This document shows, piece after piece, positions 1-8,138 of a stretch of DNA of 26,107 nucleotides. The notes beneath the pieces were generated by a model. The model was given only the letters and a program-made list of their open reading frames with translations, did not search any database and was not told the DNA's origin. A program made the translations under genes and the position numbers. Source of the DNA: Actinobacteria bacterium UBA4719. GTDB taxonomy: Bacteria > Actinomycetota > Actinomycetes > Actinomycetales > Dermatophilaceae. The DNA lies in the NCBI GenBank assembly GCA_002404345.1, contig DHJN01000049.1:7768-33874 (forward strand), given 5' to 3'. How positions within the stretch are numbered: the first letter of the stretch is position 1; each line of letters opens with the position of its first letter.

Positions 1-8
1 AACCGCGT

Positions 9-78
9 GCGGTCAGCCACACGCGGTCAACCGCACCCTGTCAGCCACACGCGGTCAGCCACACGCGGTCAACCACAC
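9..78. repeat. 14-bp tandem repeat, five copies
   Basis: Five contiguous 14-bp units begin at 9, 23, 37, 51 and 65. The consensus is GCGGTCAGCCACAC. Units 1 and 4 are identical; the others differ at one to three positions. A partial unit may precede position 9, so the array could continue off the window's left edge. It lies 70 bp upstream of the quinone oxidoreductase start, in an otherwise non-coding leader. It could be a regulatory-protein array or a simple tandem duplication; nothing here decides which. Confidence 0.9.
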
Positions 79-148
79 GTCATAGGCTGCTCAGGCAACG
101 AGGGACCGACTCGCGGCCCCGCCGGCCAAGTTCGAGCAGGAGGCGCTC

Positions 149-1123
149 ATGCGTGCAGTACTCGTCCATGAACACGGCGGCCCCGAGGTGCTGGTGACCC
201 ACGACCTGCCCAGTCCCAACCCCGGCCCGGGTGAGCTGCGCGTCGACGTGGCCGCGGCGGGGGTCAACTACATCGATGTCTACTACCGCACCGGCGCGTA
301 TCCGCTGGCGACCCCGTTCATCGCCGGCTCGGAGGGTGCCGGGGTGGTCAGCGCCGTCGGCAGCGGGGTGACCGGTTGTCAGGAGGGTGACCACGTCGTG
401 TGGGCGATGGTCCCCGGTGCCGGATACGCCCAGCAGGTCATCGTGCCGGCCGAGCGTGCGGTCCCGGTCCCGGTCGGCATCGACGACGAGACGGCGTGCG
501 CGGTCTTCCTTCAGGGCCTGACTGCGCACTACCTGACCTGCTCGACCTATCCCGCTCGGCCCGGCGAGACAGCGTTGGTGCATGCGGCGGCCGGCGGGGT
601 CGGGCTGCTGCTGACGCAGGTGCTGGCCACCCTTGGCGTGCGCGTGATCGCCACGACATCGACCGAGGACAAGGCGGCTCTTGCCCGCGAGGCCGGTGCC
701 GCGGAGGTCATCCGGTACGACAGGGACGACGTCGCCACGGAGGTCGCGCGGCTCACCGAAGCCAGGGGCGTCGACGTGGTGTACGACGGGGTCGGACGCG
801 CCACCTTCGAGGGGAGCATCGACAGCTTGCGTCCGCGCGGCATGTTCGTGCTGTATGGCGCGGCCAGCGGCAAGGTGGCGCCGGTGGATCCGCTCCTGCT
901 TCAGTCCAAGGGTTCACTCTTCTTCACCAGACCGACGCTCGCACACTATGTCGCGGCCCGGGACGAGCTGCTCGAGCGCTCGCGCGAGCTGTTCGCCTGG
1001 GTCACCTCGGGCGAGCTGTCGGTACGTGTCGGTGCCCGCTTCACCCTGGATCAGGCACATCAGGCGCACATGGACCTCGAGAGTCGCCGCACCACCGGGA
1101 AGTCACTGATCATCCCCGGGTGA
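149..1123 (+). CDS. Zinc-independent NADPH:quinone oxidoreductase (MDR superfamily)
   Basis: The protein has 324 residues, the usual length for the QOR branch of medium-chain dehydrogenases. The N-terminal GroES-like domain opens MRAVLVHEHGGPEVL, and the nucleotide-binding domain has the AAGGVG Rossmann turn at residues 147-152. The structural zinc-binding cysteine cluster of alcohol dehydrogenases is absent, as expected for QOR. These cytosolic enzymes reduce quinones or enones with NADPH. An AGGAGG-like ribosome site lies 5-6 bases before the ATG. The gene converges on livF with only 10 bp between stops and no visible terminator. The exact substrate cannot be inferred. A link to the neighbouring catabolic operon is possible but unsupported, because the strands are opposite. 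Confidence 0.93.
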   Translation: MRAVLVHEHGGPEVLVTHDLPSPNPGPGELRVDVAAAGVNYIDVYYRTGAYPLATPFIAGSEGAGVVSAVGSGVTGCQEGDHVVWAMVPGAGYAQQVIVPAERAVPVPVGIDDETACAVFLQGLTAHYLTCSTYPARPGETALVHAAAGGVGLLLTQVLATLGVRVIATTSTEDKAALAREAGAAEVIRYDRDDVATEVARLTEARGVDVVYDGVGRATFEGSIDSLRPRGMFVLYGAASGKVAPVDPLLLQSKGSLFFTRPTLAHYVAARDELLERSRELFAWVTSGELSVRVGARFTLDQAHQAHMDLESRRTTGKSLIIPG

Positions 1124-1133
1124 GCTGGCGTCG

Positions 1134-1838
1134 TCACAGACCCAGGTAGGCCGCGCGGATGCCTTCGTTCGACAGCAGCTCGCGGGCTGGCCCCGCCATG
1201 GTGATCGAGCCGGTCTCCACCACGTAGCCGCGATCGGCCACCTCGAGCGCCTTCTTGAGATTCTGCTCGACCAGCAGGATCGTCAGCCCCTCCCGCGCCA
1301 GCCGCCGGATGATGGCGAACACCTGGGTCACGATAACCGGGGCCAACCCCAGACTGGGTTCGTCGAACATCAGCAGCCGCGGCCGGCTCATCAGACCCCG
1401 GGCGATCGCGACCATCTGCTGCTCACCACCGGACATGCTCCCGGCCAGCTGCTTTGTGCGCTCATGCAACCGGGGGAACAGGTCGAAGACCCGCTCCAGC
1501 GACTCGTCGCGGTGCTTGCGCGCCGACTTCGCATAGCACCCGAGCTCGAGGTTCTCCAGCACAGTCAACGAGGGCCACAGCTCACGCCCCTCGGGGACCA
1601 GGCTGATCCCGAGCTCGGAGCGCGTGTGTCCGGGACGCCCGACGATGGACTTGCCCTCGAAGGTGATATCGCCCCGAGCTACCTTTTGCAGACCCGAGAT
1701 CGCTCTCAGCGTCGTGGTCTTGCCGGCTCCGTTGGCCCCGACAAGCGTGACTACCTCACCCTCGTCGACGCGCAGGGCCATTCCGTGCAGGGCCTGGGCG
1801 TCCCCGTAGAAGACATCCAGATCACGAACCTCAAGCAT
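1134..1838 (-). CDS. livF: Branched-chain amino acid-type ABC transporter ATP-binding protein LivF
   Basis: This is a cytosolic ATPase of 234 residues, typical of LivF. Walker A GANGAGKT is at 34-41, the ABC signature SGGEQ at 136-140 and Walker B LLMFDE at 155-160. The switch region reads LLVEQN, with the Gln-Asn characteristic of LivF instead of the usual His. I start at the ATG giving MLEVRDLDVFYGD because AAGGAG sits just upstream. The frame stays open for 33 more codons into livG, but that extension is Thr/Pro/Arg-rich and unlike the family. The start overlaps the livG stop by 8 bp, implying translational coupling. It is the last gene of the CoA-transferase/ABC operon. Confidence 0.95.
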   Translation of the reverse strand: MLEVRDLDVFYGDAQALHGMALRVDEGEVVTLVGANGAGKTTTLRAISGLQKVARGDITFEGKSIVGRPGHTRSELGISLVPEGRELWPSLTVLENLELGCYAKSARKHRDESLERVFDLFPRLHERTKQLAGSMSGGEQQMVAIARGLMSRPRLLMFDEPSLGLAPVIVTQVFAIIRRLAREGLTILLVEQNLKKALEVADRGYVVETGSITMAGPARELLSNEGIRAAYLGL

Positions 1839-2655
1839 CCGGCTTCTCCTTTGCGTGCTGGCCGGACGCCGGGTCGCCGGCACCCATGGGCCCGTCTCCA
1901 TGTGTGGGCTCGTCGTGATCGTTTGGCTCGTCGTCATCGCGGCCGAGGTAGGCCTCGATGACCTGCGGGTGCTTGACCACCTGCTCCGGCGTTCCCTCGG
2001 CGATCTGACGGCCGTGGTCCAGCACCATCACCCGGTCGGACACGCCCATCACCGCGTGCATCACGTGCTCGATCATGACGATCGACGTGCCCCGATCACG
2101 GATCTGGCGGATGAGCTCGACGAACCGCTGTGCCTCGACCGGGGTGAGCCCCGCCACCACCTCGTCCAGCAACAGCACCCGGGGGCCGGTAGCAAGCGCC
2201 CGAGCCACCTCAAGCCTCTTGCGGCCGGCCAGGGTGAGCTCACCTGGCAGCTGGTGCGCGCGATCGGCCAGCCCGATGAAGTCAAGGATGCCCATCGCGT
2301 GGTCAACCGGGCGGCCGTGCCCGGGCCCGGGTCGCCCGTAGTGGTGACCGACGAGCACGTTGTCGAGCACCGAGAGTCGCGCGAACGGGCGGACGATCTG
2401 GTGGGTCCGGCAGATGCCCTGATGCACGGACCGGTGACCGGACTTGCCGCTGACCTGCTTCCCGTCCAGCAGGACGCGTCCTCGGGTCGCCGGCACCGAG
2501 CCGGCGGCGACCGAGAACAGTGTCGTCTTGCCAGCCCCGTTGGGACCGATCAGGCCGAGGATCTCACCCTCCCCGAGGGTGAAGCTCACGTCGTCCACAG
2601 CCCTGAGCCCACCGAAATACTTGCAGACCGACTCCCCGACGAGGAGCGCGCTCAT
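1831..2655 (-). CDS. livG: Branched-chain amino acid-type ABC transporter ATP-binding protein LivG
   Basis: This is the partner ATPase of LivF, 274 residues. Walker A GPNGAGKTT is at 37-45, Walker B LLLDE at 161-165 and the switch histidine at H197 (MIEH). The signature segment reads LTLAGRKR (140-147) rather than canonical LSGGQ. LivG proteins often have divergent signatures, so this alone does not suggest inactivity. After about residue 238 there is a ~35-residue acidic, His/Pro/Gly-rich hydrophilic tail that is not part of the ABC fold. The start codon overlaps the livM stop as ATGA. It energises the importer with LivF. Confidence 0.95.
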   Translation of the reverse strand: MSALLVGESVCKYFGGLRAVDDVSFTLGEGEILGLIGPNGAGKTTLFSVAAGSVPATRGRVLLDGKQVSGKSGHRSVHQGICRTHQIVRPFARLSVLDNVLVGHHYGRPGPGHGRPVDHAMGILDFIGLADRAHQLPGELTLAGRKRLEVARALATGPRVLLLDEVVAGLTPVEAQRFVELIRQIRDRGTSIVMIEHVMHAVMGVSDRVMVLDHGRQIAEGTPEQVVKHPQVIEAYLGRDDDEPNDHDEPTHGDGPMGAGDPASGQHAKEKPDA

Positions 2656-3737
2656 CGCGGCCCGTCCTTCGTGTCCGTGCTGCCAGCCCCGACGGACGCC
2701 GTCGGCTGGTCCGGCACCGCGGCCGCGGAGCTCATACCGCCGGCCGCCGCCGACGGCGACGGTCTTATGCCGAACCTGCGGCCCACCCGCATCAGCAGAC
2801 CGCTGAGCCCGAGCGGCTCGAACAGGATCACGAAGATCAGCAGTAGGCCGTACAGCCCCAGATAGAGCTGGGGGTAGCTCGCCAGCAGAAACTCCTGGAT
2901 GACGATGTAGACGACGGCGCCCATCGCCGGCCCGAGGATCGTGCCGATCCCACCGATCACCCCGATCAGCACGAAGGAGATCGATCGCTCGAAGCTGAAC
3001 ATGTCGAGCGGGTCGATGAACGCCTGGTACGAGGCATAGAAGCCGCCGCAGACCCCGACGACGGTGCCCGACAGGAAGAGCACCACGTCCTGGTAGAAGG
3101 TCGGGTTGACACCGACGTCGCTGGCGGCCTCGACGTCCTCCTTGATCGCCAGCAGACCGAGCCCGATGCGCGACCTGCGCAGCCAGTACGAGATGACCAC
3201 CACTGCGGCGAGCAGGTACAGGCCGTACCAGTACATCTGGAACTTGGTTGGACCGTTACCGATCGGCAGCGACAGGCCCGAGGACCCGCCGGTGAAGTCA
3301 GTCCAGTAGGTCGCCACAAGCCTGGTGGCCTCTCCCACGCCGATGGTGGCAATGCTGAAGTAGGGCCCGCGCAGGCGCAGGGTCGGGTGGCCCCAGAGCA
3401 GCGCGTACAGGCCCGCGACGACGCCGCCGATCAGCCAGGTCGCCCAGAAGGGCAGGCCGGAGCTGATTGTCAGCCGAGCCGCGACGAACCCGCCGGTCCC
3501 GAACATCGCCGCGTGCCCGAAGCTGATCTGACCGACATACCCGCCGAGCCAGTTCCAGGCCAGACCGGCCGCCATGAACATGAAGGTCAGGCCGGCGATG
3601 TTGTGCAGGTAGTCGCCGAGGCCGAGCACGGTGGGCGCAAGATACAGCAGCACGAGGGCGACCACGAAGATGATCAGTGCTCTCATCGACAGCCACCCCG
3701 GCAGGCGCACCCGCCGGCTCTGTGCCGTCGTCGTCAT
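2652..3737 (-). CDS. livM: Branched-chain amino acid-type ABC transporter permease LivM
   Basis: This inner-membrane permease has 361 residues, with a cytoplasmic basic N-terminus and multiple hydrophobic helices through to about residue 325. The LivM family region GYVGQISFGHAAMFGTGG is present. The C-terminus is a low-complexity Ala/Ser/Pro/Gly tail (about 330-361) outside the membrane domain. It pairs with LivH to form the translocation path. Both junctions are 4-bp ATGA overlaps, with livH upstream and livG downstream, so it is certainly co-translated in the operon. Confidence 0.95.
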   Translation of the reverse strand: MTTTAQSRRVRLPGWLSMRALIIFVVALVLLYLAPTVLGLGDYLHNIAGLTFMFMAAGLAWNWLGGYVGQISFGHAAMFGTGGFVAARLTISSGLPFWATWLIGGVVAGLYALLWGHPTLRLRGPYFSIATIGVGEATRLVATYWTDFTGGSSGLSLPIGNGPTKFQMYWYGLYLLAAVVVISYWLRRSRIGLGLLAIKEDVEAASDVGVNPTFYQDVVLFLSGTVVGVCGGFYASYQAFIDPLDMFSFERSISFVLIGVIGGIGTILGPAMGAVVYIVIQEFLLASYPQLYLGLYGLLLIFVILFEPLGLSGLLMRVGRRFGIRPSPSAAAGGMSSAAAVPDQPTASVGAGSTDTKDGPR

Positions 3738-4609
3738 CGCAACACCTTGGCTCCGAAGAGACCGCTCGGTCGCACCACGAGCACGACGACCAGCAGCACG
3801 AACCCGACGGCCGCCGTCAGGTAGGACGGGACGACGTAGATGGCGAAGATCTCCGCGAAGGACAGCACCAGGGCACCGACTGCGATACCCACGACACTGC
3901 CCAGGCCGCCGAGCACGATGATGACGAAGCTCTTCAGCAGCTCACCGGACCCGAACGAAGGGTTGAATGCGAACAGCGTCGAGGCGAGGACACCAGCCAG
4001 ACCGGCCAGTGCGGTACCGACCCCGAAGGTGAGCGCGTACACCCGTTCGACGTCGATGCCGACAAGTGTGCTGCTGCCGGAGTTCTCTGTCACCGCGCGT
4101 ACCGCCTTGCCCGTGTAGGTCCGGGACAGCCAGAGCTGGAGCACCGCGACCGCCACCAACGAGATGACGAAGACGAGCACCCGGTTGAGCGAGTAGGAGT
4201 TGCCGAAGATCGAGATCGACGCCGTGGAGTACGAGGTCCGCACCGCCTGGTCGTCGCCGGTGAACAGCAGGTACGCGATGTTGCGGATGACCAACCACAC
4301 CCCGAACAACAGCAGCAGTGACTGGACCCCTCCTGCCGCTCCGCGCGGCAGGAAGCGGACCAGGCCCTTGTACATGGCCACTCCGACGACGAAGAACACC
4401 ACCATGACGATCGGGATCGCCAGGTAGGGGTCGATGTTGAATCGGGTGAACAGCACCCACGAGAGGTATGCCGAGGCCATGATCATCCCGCCGTGTGCGA
4501 GGTTCACGACCCGCAGCACGCCGTAGATCAGACCCAGCCCGTAGGCCATCGAGGCGTAGAAACCTGCGAGCAGCACCGCGGAGATGGCCAGAGCGAGGAC
4601 CTGTCCCAT
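3734..4609 (-). CDS. livH: Branched-chain amino acid-type ABC transporter permease LivH
   Basis: This inner-membrane permease has 291 residues and is hydrophobic throughout. The LivH hallmark GLGLIYGVLRVVNLAHGG follows the first membrane helix, and the C-terminus ends RPSGLFG. It forms the transmembrane channel with LivM. It starts 6 bp after the binding-protein stop, and its own stop overlaps livM by 4 bp. Family membership is clear. The transported compound need not be leucine, since this permease class also serves aromatic acids, amides and urea. Confidence 0.95.
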   Translation of the reverse strand: MGQVLALAISAVLLAGFYASMAYGLGLIYGVLRVVNLAHGGMIMASAYLSWVLFTRFNIDPYLAIPIVMVVFFVVGVAMYKGLVRFLPRGAAGGVQSLLLLFGVWLVIRNIAYLLFTGDDQAVRTSYSTASISIFGNSYSLNRVLVFVISLVAVAVLQLWLSRTYTGKAVRAVTENSGSSTLVGIDVERVYALTFGVGTALAGLAGVLASTLFAFNPSFGSGELLKSFVIIVLGGLGSVVGIAVGALVLSFAEIFAIYVVPSYLTAAVGFVLLVVVLVVRPSGLFGAKVLR

Positions 4610-4615
4610 CCAGGA

Positions 4616-5899
4616 TCAGCCCTTGCAGCCAGGGTTCGGCGCCGTACCCGTGCCGGTCGCGACGTTGTCCGGGTAGACGATCGGGGAGGACCCATCGGGC
4701 AGGTTCTGCTGGACCACGAACGGGTAGCTCGCCTGACCGCCCTTGGCAGCTGGGAAGCTGAGCTTGCCGCCAGGAAGGATCGAGTCCATCTTCAGGCTGG
4801 ACAGTGCGTCGCGCACCTTGGTCTTGTCGACGGACTTGGCGTTGGTGATAGCGGTGAACAAGGACCGGGCCGCCTCGTAGGACACGGCCTGGTACCACTC
4901 CGGCGCGGCACCGAACTTCTTGGTGAAGCTGTCGACGAACGTCTTGTTCAGACCCTTGTTACCGAGCTGCTGGTTCCACCACACGGCCGAGAGGATGTAG
5001 TCGACGCCCTTCTGGCCGAGGTCCTTCTTCGCATCGGCCTCGGTGCCGCGCGCGCCGTAGGTGAGGACCTTGTTGCACATGCCCGAGCTGAGGTACTGGC
5101 GTTGCATCGTGATGAAGTCCGGCAGGTGCGCGTCGACCATGAACAGGTCGACCTTCGCCGCCTGCACCTTGTTCAGGACAGCGGAGAAGTCCTTGCCGTC
5201 CAGGGCGAAGGACTCGTTGACGGGGATCGAGTAGTTGCCGCTCTTCTTGACGAATTCTTCGATGCCCTTGCGGAAGTCCTTGCCGTGGGAGGTGTTCTCC
5301 CACACGACCGCGATCTTGGCCGGTTTGGGTAGCTTGCCGGCCTTCTGCTGCTTGTCGATCCACTCCATCTCGTTCGTGGCGAGATTCTCGACCGGGGCAA
5401 GGGTGCTGAACACCCACGTGTAACCCTTGGCGTAGATGGACGTCGCCGCGCCACCACCGTTGACATAGGGGATCTTGTTCTGCTCCGCGACCGTGCTCTG
5501 GGCCTCGACCAGGGCGGTGGAGTAGGTGCCCAGGAAGAAGTTCACGTTGTCCGAGGTGATCAGCCGCTGGGCCAGGTTGACCGCCTTCGCCTGGTCGCTG
5601 GTGTCATCCAGCAGCTTGAGCTCGACCTTGACCTTCTTGCCGTTCACGTCAACGCCACCCGCGGCGTTGATCTCGTCGATGGCGAGCTCATACCCCTGCT
5701 TGTAGCGCCCGCCGGTCTTGGACTCGGTCCCGGTCAACGGCAGCGTCGAGCCGATGACGATCTTGTCGGGCACCTTGCCGGTGTCCTTGCTGCTGGCGTT
5801 GTTGGACTGAGACGGTGCACAGCCGGCCACGACCATCGTCGATACGGCAGTCAGGGCGGCAGCCCGCATCGCGCGCCCTCTGGATAGGTGACGGTTCAT
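4616..5899 (-). CDS. ABC transporter substrate-binding lipoprotein (Peripla_BP_6 type)
   Basis: The protein has 427 residues. A basic N-terminus and hydrophobic stretch lead to the lipobox VAGC with Cys27, so the mature protein is predicted to be lipid-anchored outside the membrane. The body matches the Leu/Ile/Val-binding family: IVIGSTLPLTGTESKTGG, YELAIDEINAAGG, and later a serine/threonine-rich pocket region. AAAGGAAA lies 6 bases before the chosen ATG, supporting it over the internal Met11. The start overlaps the CoA-transferase stop by 4 bp (ATGA), and livH follows 6 bp after the stop. It decides the importer's specificity. Coupling to a CoA-transferase suggests a carboxylic-acid ligand rather than an amino acid, but that is inference. 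Confidence 0.94.
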   Translation of the reverse strand: MNRHLSRGRAMRAAALTAVSTMVVAGCAPSQSNNASSKDTGKVPDKIVIGSTLPLTGTESKTGGRYKQGYELAIDEINAAGGVDVNGKKVKVELKLLDDTSDQAKAVNLAQRLITSDNVNFFLGTYSTALVEAQSTVAEQNKIPYVNGGGAATSIYAKGYTWVFSTLAPVENLATNEMEWIDKQQKAGKLPKPAKIAVVWENTSHGKDFRKGIEEFVKKSGNYSIPVNESFALDGKDFSAVLNKVQAAKVDLFMVDAHLPDFITMQRQYLSSGMCNKVLTYGARGTEADAKKDLGQKGVDYILSAVWWNQQLGNKGLNKTFVDSFTKKFGAAPEWYQAVSYEAARSLFTAITNAKSVDKTKVRDALSSLKMDSILPGGKLSFPAAKGGQASYPFVVQQNLPDGSSPIVYPDNVATGTGTAPNPGCKG

Positions 5900-7131
5900 G
5901 GCACTTTCCTTTCGGCTGCGGCGGCGTCGGAGACGTCGTCCTGGTCGGGTGTTGAACGAGCTTCTTGGGGTTTCGGCAGCTGGCTTCCCAGCCCGAGGCC
6001 GTCGAGGATCTGTCCGGTGTGCTGGCCCAGCACCGGCGGGGGCAGCCGCGCGCTGACGGGTGTCCCGTCGATCCGCCAGGGGCCGCCCGGCACGCTCACC
6101 AGGCCCAGCTGCTCGTGGTCAACCCTCAGCTGCAGCCCCCGGCGCTGGACGTCCTCGTCGGCGAAGACCTCCCCCAGCGTGCGGATGGGCCCGGCCGGAA
6201 CGCCGGCCAGCTCCAGCCGGTCGAGGACGTCCGCGCTGGTCAGGCCGCGCATCACCTCGGAGATCTCATCGGTGAGCTCGTCCCGGTGCTCCATCCGCAG
6301 GCGGTTGGTCTGGTAGCGCGTATCGCCGCCCAGGTGCTGGGCATCGAGCGCCACGGAGAGCCGCTGGAACTGCTGGTCGTTGCCGACGCAGATGTTGAGA
6401 CTGCCGTCCTTTGTCGGAAAGGTGCCGTACGGCGCGATCGTCGCGTGCTGGTTGCCCTCCCGAAGGGGTGAGACGCCGGTCGCAAAGAAGCGAGTGGCCT
6501 GGTAGGCGAGCATGGCCACGAGGGAGTCGAGCATCGCGACGTCCACGACGGCGCCCTCCCCTGTGCGCTCGCGCCTGAACAACGCAGCCAGGATGCCGTG
6601 CGCCGCGAACATGCCCGCCGAGATGTCGCCGACCGGGACACCGGCCTTTGACGGCTCGCCCTCACCGTCGCCGGTCAGGCTCATCCACCCCGACATCCCC
6701 TGCACGATCTGGTCATAGCCGGCACGTGGGGGTCCATCGGCCCCGAAGCCCGAGATGGAGCAGTGCACCAGCCGACGATGGCGCTCGGTGAGCGTGGCTG
6801 CGTCCAGGCCGAGGCGAGCAGCCGTGCCGGGCCGCCAGTTCTCCACGACGACGTCGCTGTCGGCCACCAGCGCCGTCGCTGCCTCTCGCCCGAGTGGCGA
6901 GCGCAGGTCAAGCTCCATGCTTCGCTTGTTGCGGTTGACCGCGAGGAAGTAGGCCGCGGTGTCACCGACGAACGGCGGTCCCCAGTGCCGCGAGTCGTCG
7001 CCACGCCCCGGCATCTCGACCTTGACCACATCGGCGCCGAGGTCCGCGAGCAGCATCGTGCAGTAGGGACCCGACAACGCCTGGGTGAAGTCAGCGACGC
7101 GGATACCCTTGAGCGGCAATGCTGCGGGCAC
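5896..7131 (-). CDS. Class III (CaiB/BaiF family) CoA-transferase
   Basis: The 411-residue enzyme is predicted to move CoA between acyl-CoA and a free carboxylic acid in the cytosol. Visible family features are the N-terminal GIRVADFTQALSGPYC and ADLGADVVKVEMPGRGDD, then NRNKRSMELDL, VENWRPG, and GDISAG with Asp169 at the same number as the catalytic Asp169 of CaiB and formyl-CoA transferase. The last ~30 residues are hydrophilic and non-conserved. A GTG start at 7131 has GGGAG five bases upstream. The nearby ATG at 7135 is out of frame. It is the first gene of the operon and overlaps the binding-protein gene by ATGA, so acid import and CoA activation are probably one unit. The substrate is unknown. 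Confidence 0.94.
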   Translation of the reverse strand: MPAALPLKGIRVADFTQALSGPYCTMLLADLGADVVKVEMPGRGDDSRHWGPPFVGDTAAYFLAVNRNKRSMELDLRSPLGREAATALVADSDVVVENWRPGTAARLGLDAATLTERHRRLVHCSISGFGADGPPRAGYDQIVQGMSGWMSLTGDGEGEPSKAGVPVGDISAGMFAAHGILAALFRRERTGEGAVVDVAMLDSLVAMLAYQATRFFATGVSPLREGNQHATIAPYGTFPTKDGSLNICVGNDQQFQRLSVALDAQHLGGDTRYQTNRLRMEHRDELTDEISEVMRGLTSADVLDRLELAGVPAGPIRTLGEVFADEDVQRRGLQLRVDHEQLGLVSVPGGPWRIDGTPVSARLPPPVLGQHTGQILDGLGLGSQLPKPQEARSTPDQDDVSDAAAAERKVP

Positions 7132-7151
7132 TCATGCTCCCTTGGTCGCAC

Positions 7152-7231
7152 CGTTGGCTGGTCACCTTGTGGATGATCAACTAATGGCTTGGTCACACTA
7201 TTGGCTTCGTCACACTATTGGCTGATTGGCC
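7152..7231. promoter_or_regulatory. Divergent promoter region with 17-bp direct repeats
   Basis: In the 170-bp gap between the CoA-transferase and gntR, near-identical 17-bp units start at 7182 (TAATGGCTTGGTCACAC) and 7199 (TATTGGCTTCGTCACAC). A partial third starts at 7216 (TATTGGCTGATTGG). A looser relative, TTGGCTGGTCACC, lies near 7154. Read on the minus strand each complete unit contains TAGTGT, which fits the actinobacterial -10 pattern TANNNT. The repeats are plausible binding sites for the adjacent GntR protein controlling both directions. No convincing -35/-10 pair can be assigned by eye. Confidence 0.6.
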
Positions 7232-7301
7232 TACTCACTGGTGTAATGGGTGCGGAAGAGCCCTGTCAACGAAATACAGGTCACGATCTGGGGTGGGTGC
7301 G

Positions 7302-8075
7302 ATGGCTGAGCCGAACGGTCGACAGAGCGCCCTGCGCCCGGTCACCCGGCCACGGCTGTACCAACAGCTGGTCGAGCGGCTGTTGGCGTACGTCTCCGAG
7401 GAGGGGCTAATTGCCGGTCAGCGCCTGCCGACCGAGCGCGACCTGGCTCAGCGGCTCGGCGTCAGCCGCGCGTCCGTGGCGCAGGCCGTCGTGGCGCTGG
7501 AGGTGCAGGGAATCCTCAGCGTGCGGCAGGGGGACGGGATCTACCTGCTCCGCGTCGCCGATCCGACAGAGTCCACCCAGGAGCTGATCAAGCGGCGGCA
7601 GCGACTGCCCGAGATCCTCGAGGCCCGCGAGGCGCTCGAGGTCAAGATCACCTCCCTGGCCGCGCAGCGTCATACCGACGAGGACATGGCCGCCATCGAC
7701 GCGGCGCTGGACAAGATGGCCGCCGAGATGGCAGCGGGCGAACACGGCTACGGCGGAGACATGACCTTCCACGAGGCCGTTACCGCAGCGGCGCACAACC
7801 CCATCCTCACCTCCCTGATGGGCCTGCTGGCCGGGCCGATCGAGGAGACCCGTCGCGAGTCGTTGGCCCAGGCCGGCCGCCCACGCAAGTCCCTGGCCAG
7901 CCACCGGAGCATCGCCAAGGCAATCCGCAGCGGGAACGCCGCGAGCGCGGCGAGCGCGGCGCTGCAGCACATCACCCTGGTCGGCGACGTCGCGTTGCTG
8001 ACCTGGAATGGCGATGACGTGCCCGGTGCAAAACCCCCAGAGCCCAGTGAGGACGCTCAGCCGGCGAGGAGCTGA
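7302..8075 (+). CDS. GntR-family transcriptional regulator, FadR/FCD type
   Basis: The protein has 257 residues. A winged helix-turn-helix covers about 15-80, with the GntR hallmarks LPTERDLAQRLGVSRASV and VRQGDGIYLL. An all-helical FCD ligand-binding domain covers about 105-240 and includes the acid-pocket-like HEAVTAAAHNP and HRSIAKAI segments. The frame is open upstream to 7218, but that extension would cover the repeat-containing promoter. I start at ATG 7302, preceded by a G-rich GGGGTGGG. It is transcribed away from the CoA-transferase/ABC operon and is its likely regulator. FCD members usually sense small carboxylates, which agrees with an acid-uptake operon. It converges on paaN. Confidence 0.92.
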   Translation: MAEPNGRQSALRPVTRPRLYQQLVERLLAYVSEEGLIAGQRLPTERDLAQRLGVSRASVAQAVVALEVQGILSVRQGDGIYLLRVADPTESTQELIKRRQRLPEILEAREALEVKITSLAAQRHTDEDMAAIDAALDKMAAEMAAGEHGYGGDMTFHEAVTAAAHNPILTSLMGLLAGPIEETRRESLAQAGRPRKSLASHRSIAKAIRSGNAASAASAALQHITLVGDVALLTWNGDDVPGAKPPEPSEDAQPARS

Positions 8076-8138
8076 CCTGCCCGCACGCACCCGGGGTGAT
8101 CCCGAGGGAGGGCTGGATCTGAAGCGGCCGGGTGCAGA

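Noticed and set aside
1839..1937. 33-codon N-terminal extension of livF
   Set aside because: It lies in the livG tail, has no family similarity, and AAGGAG directly precedes the internal ATG at 1838.
1855..2865. Long antisense open frames, such as 1855-2865 +, 4493-5332 + and 9129-9836 +
   Set aside because: They mirror clearly real genes on the other strand, are rich in Arg/His/Gly/Asp typical of GC-rich shadow frames, and carry no domain motif.
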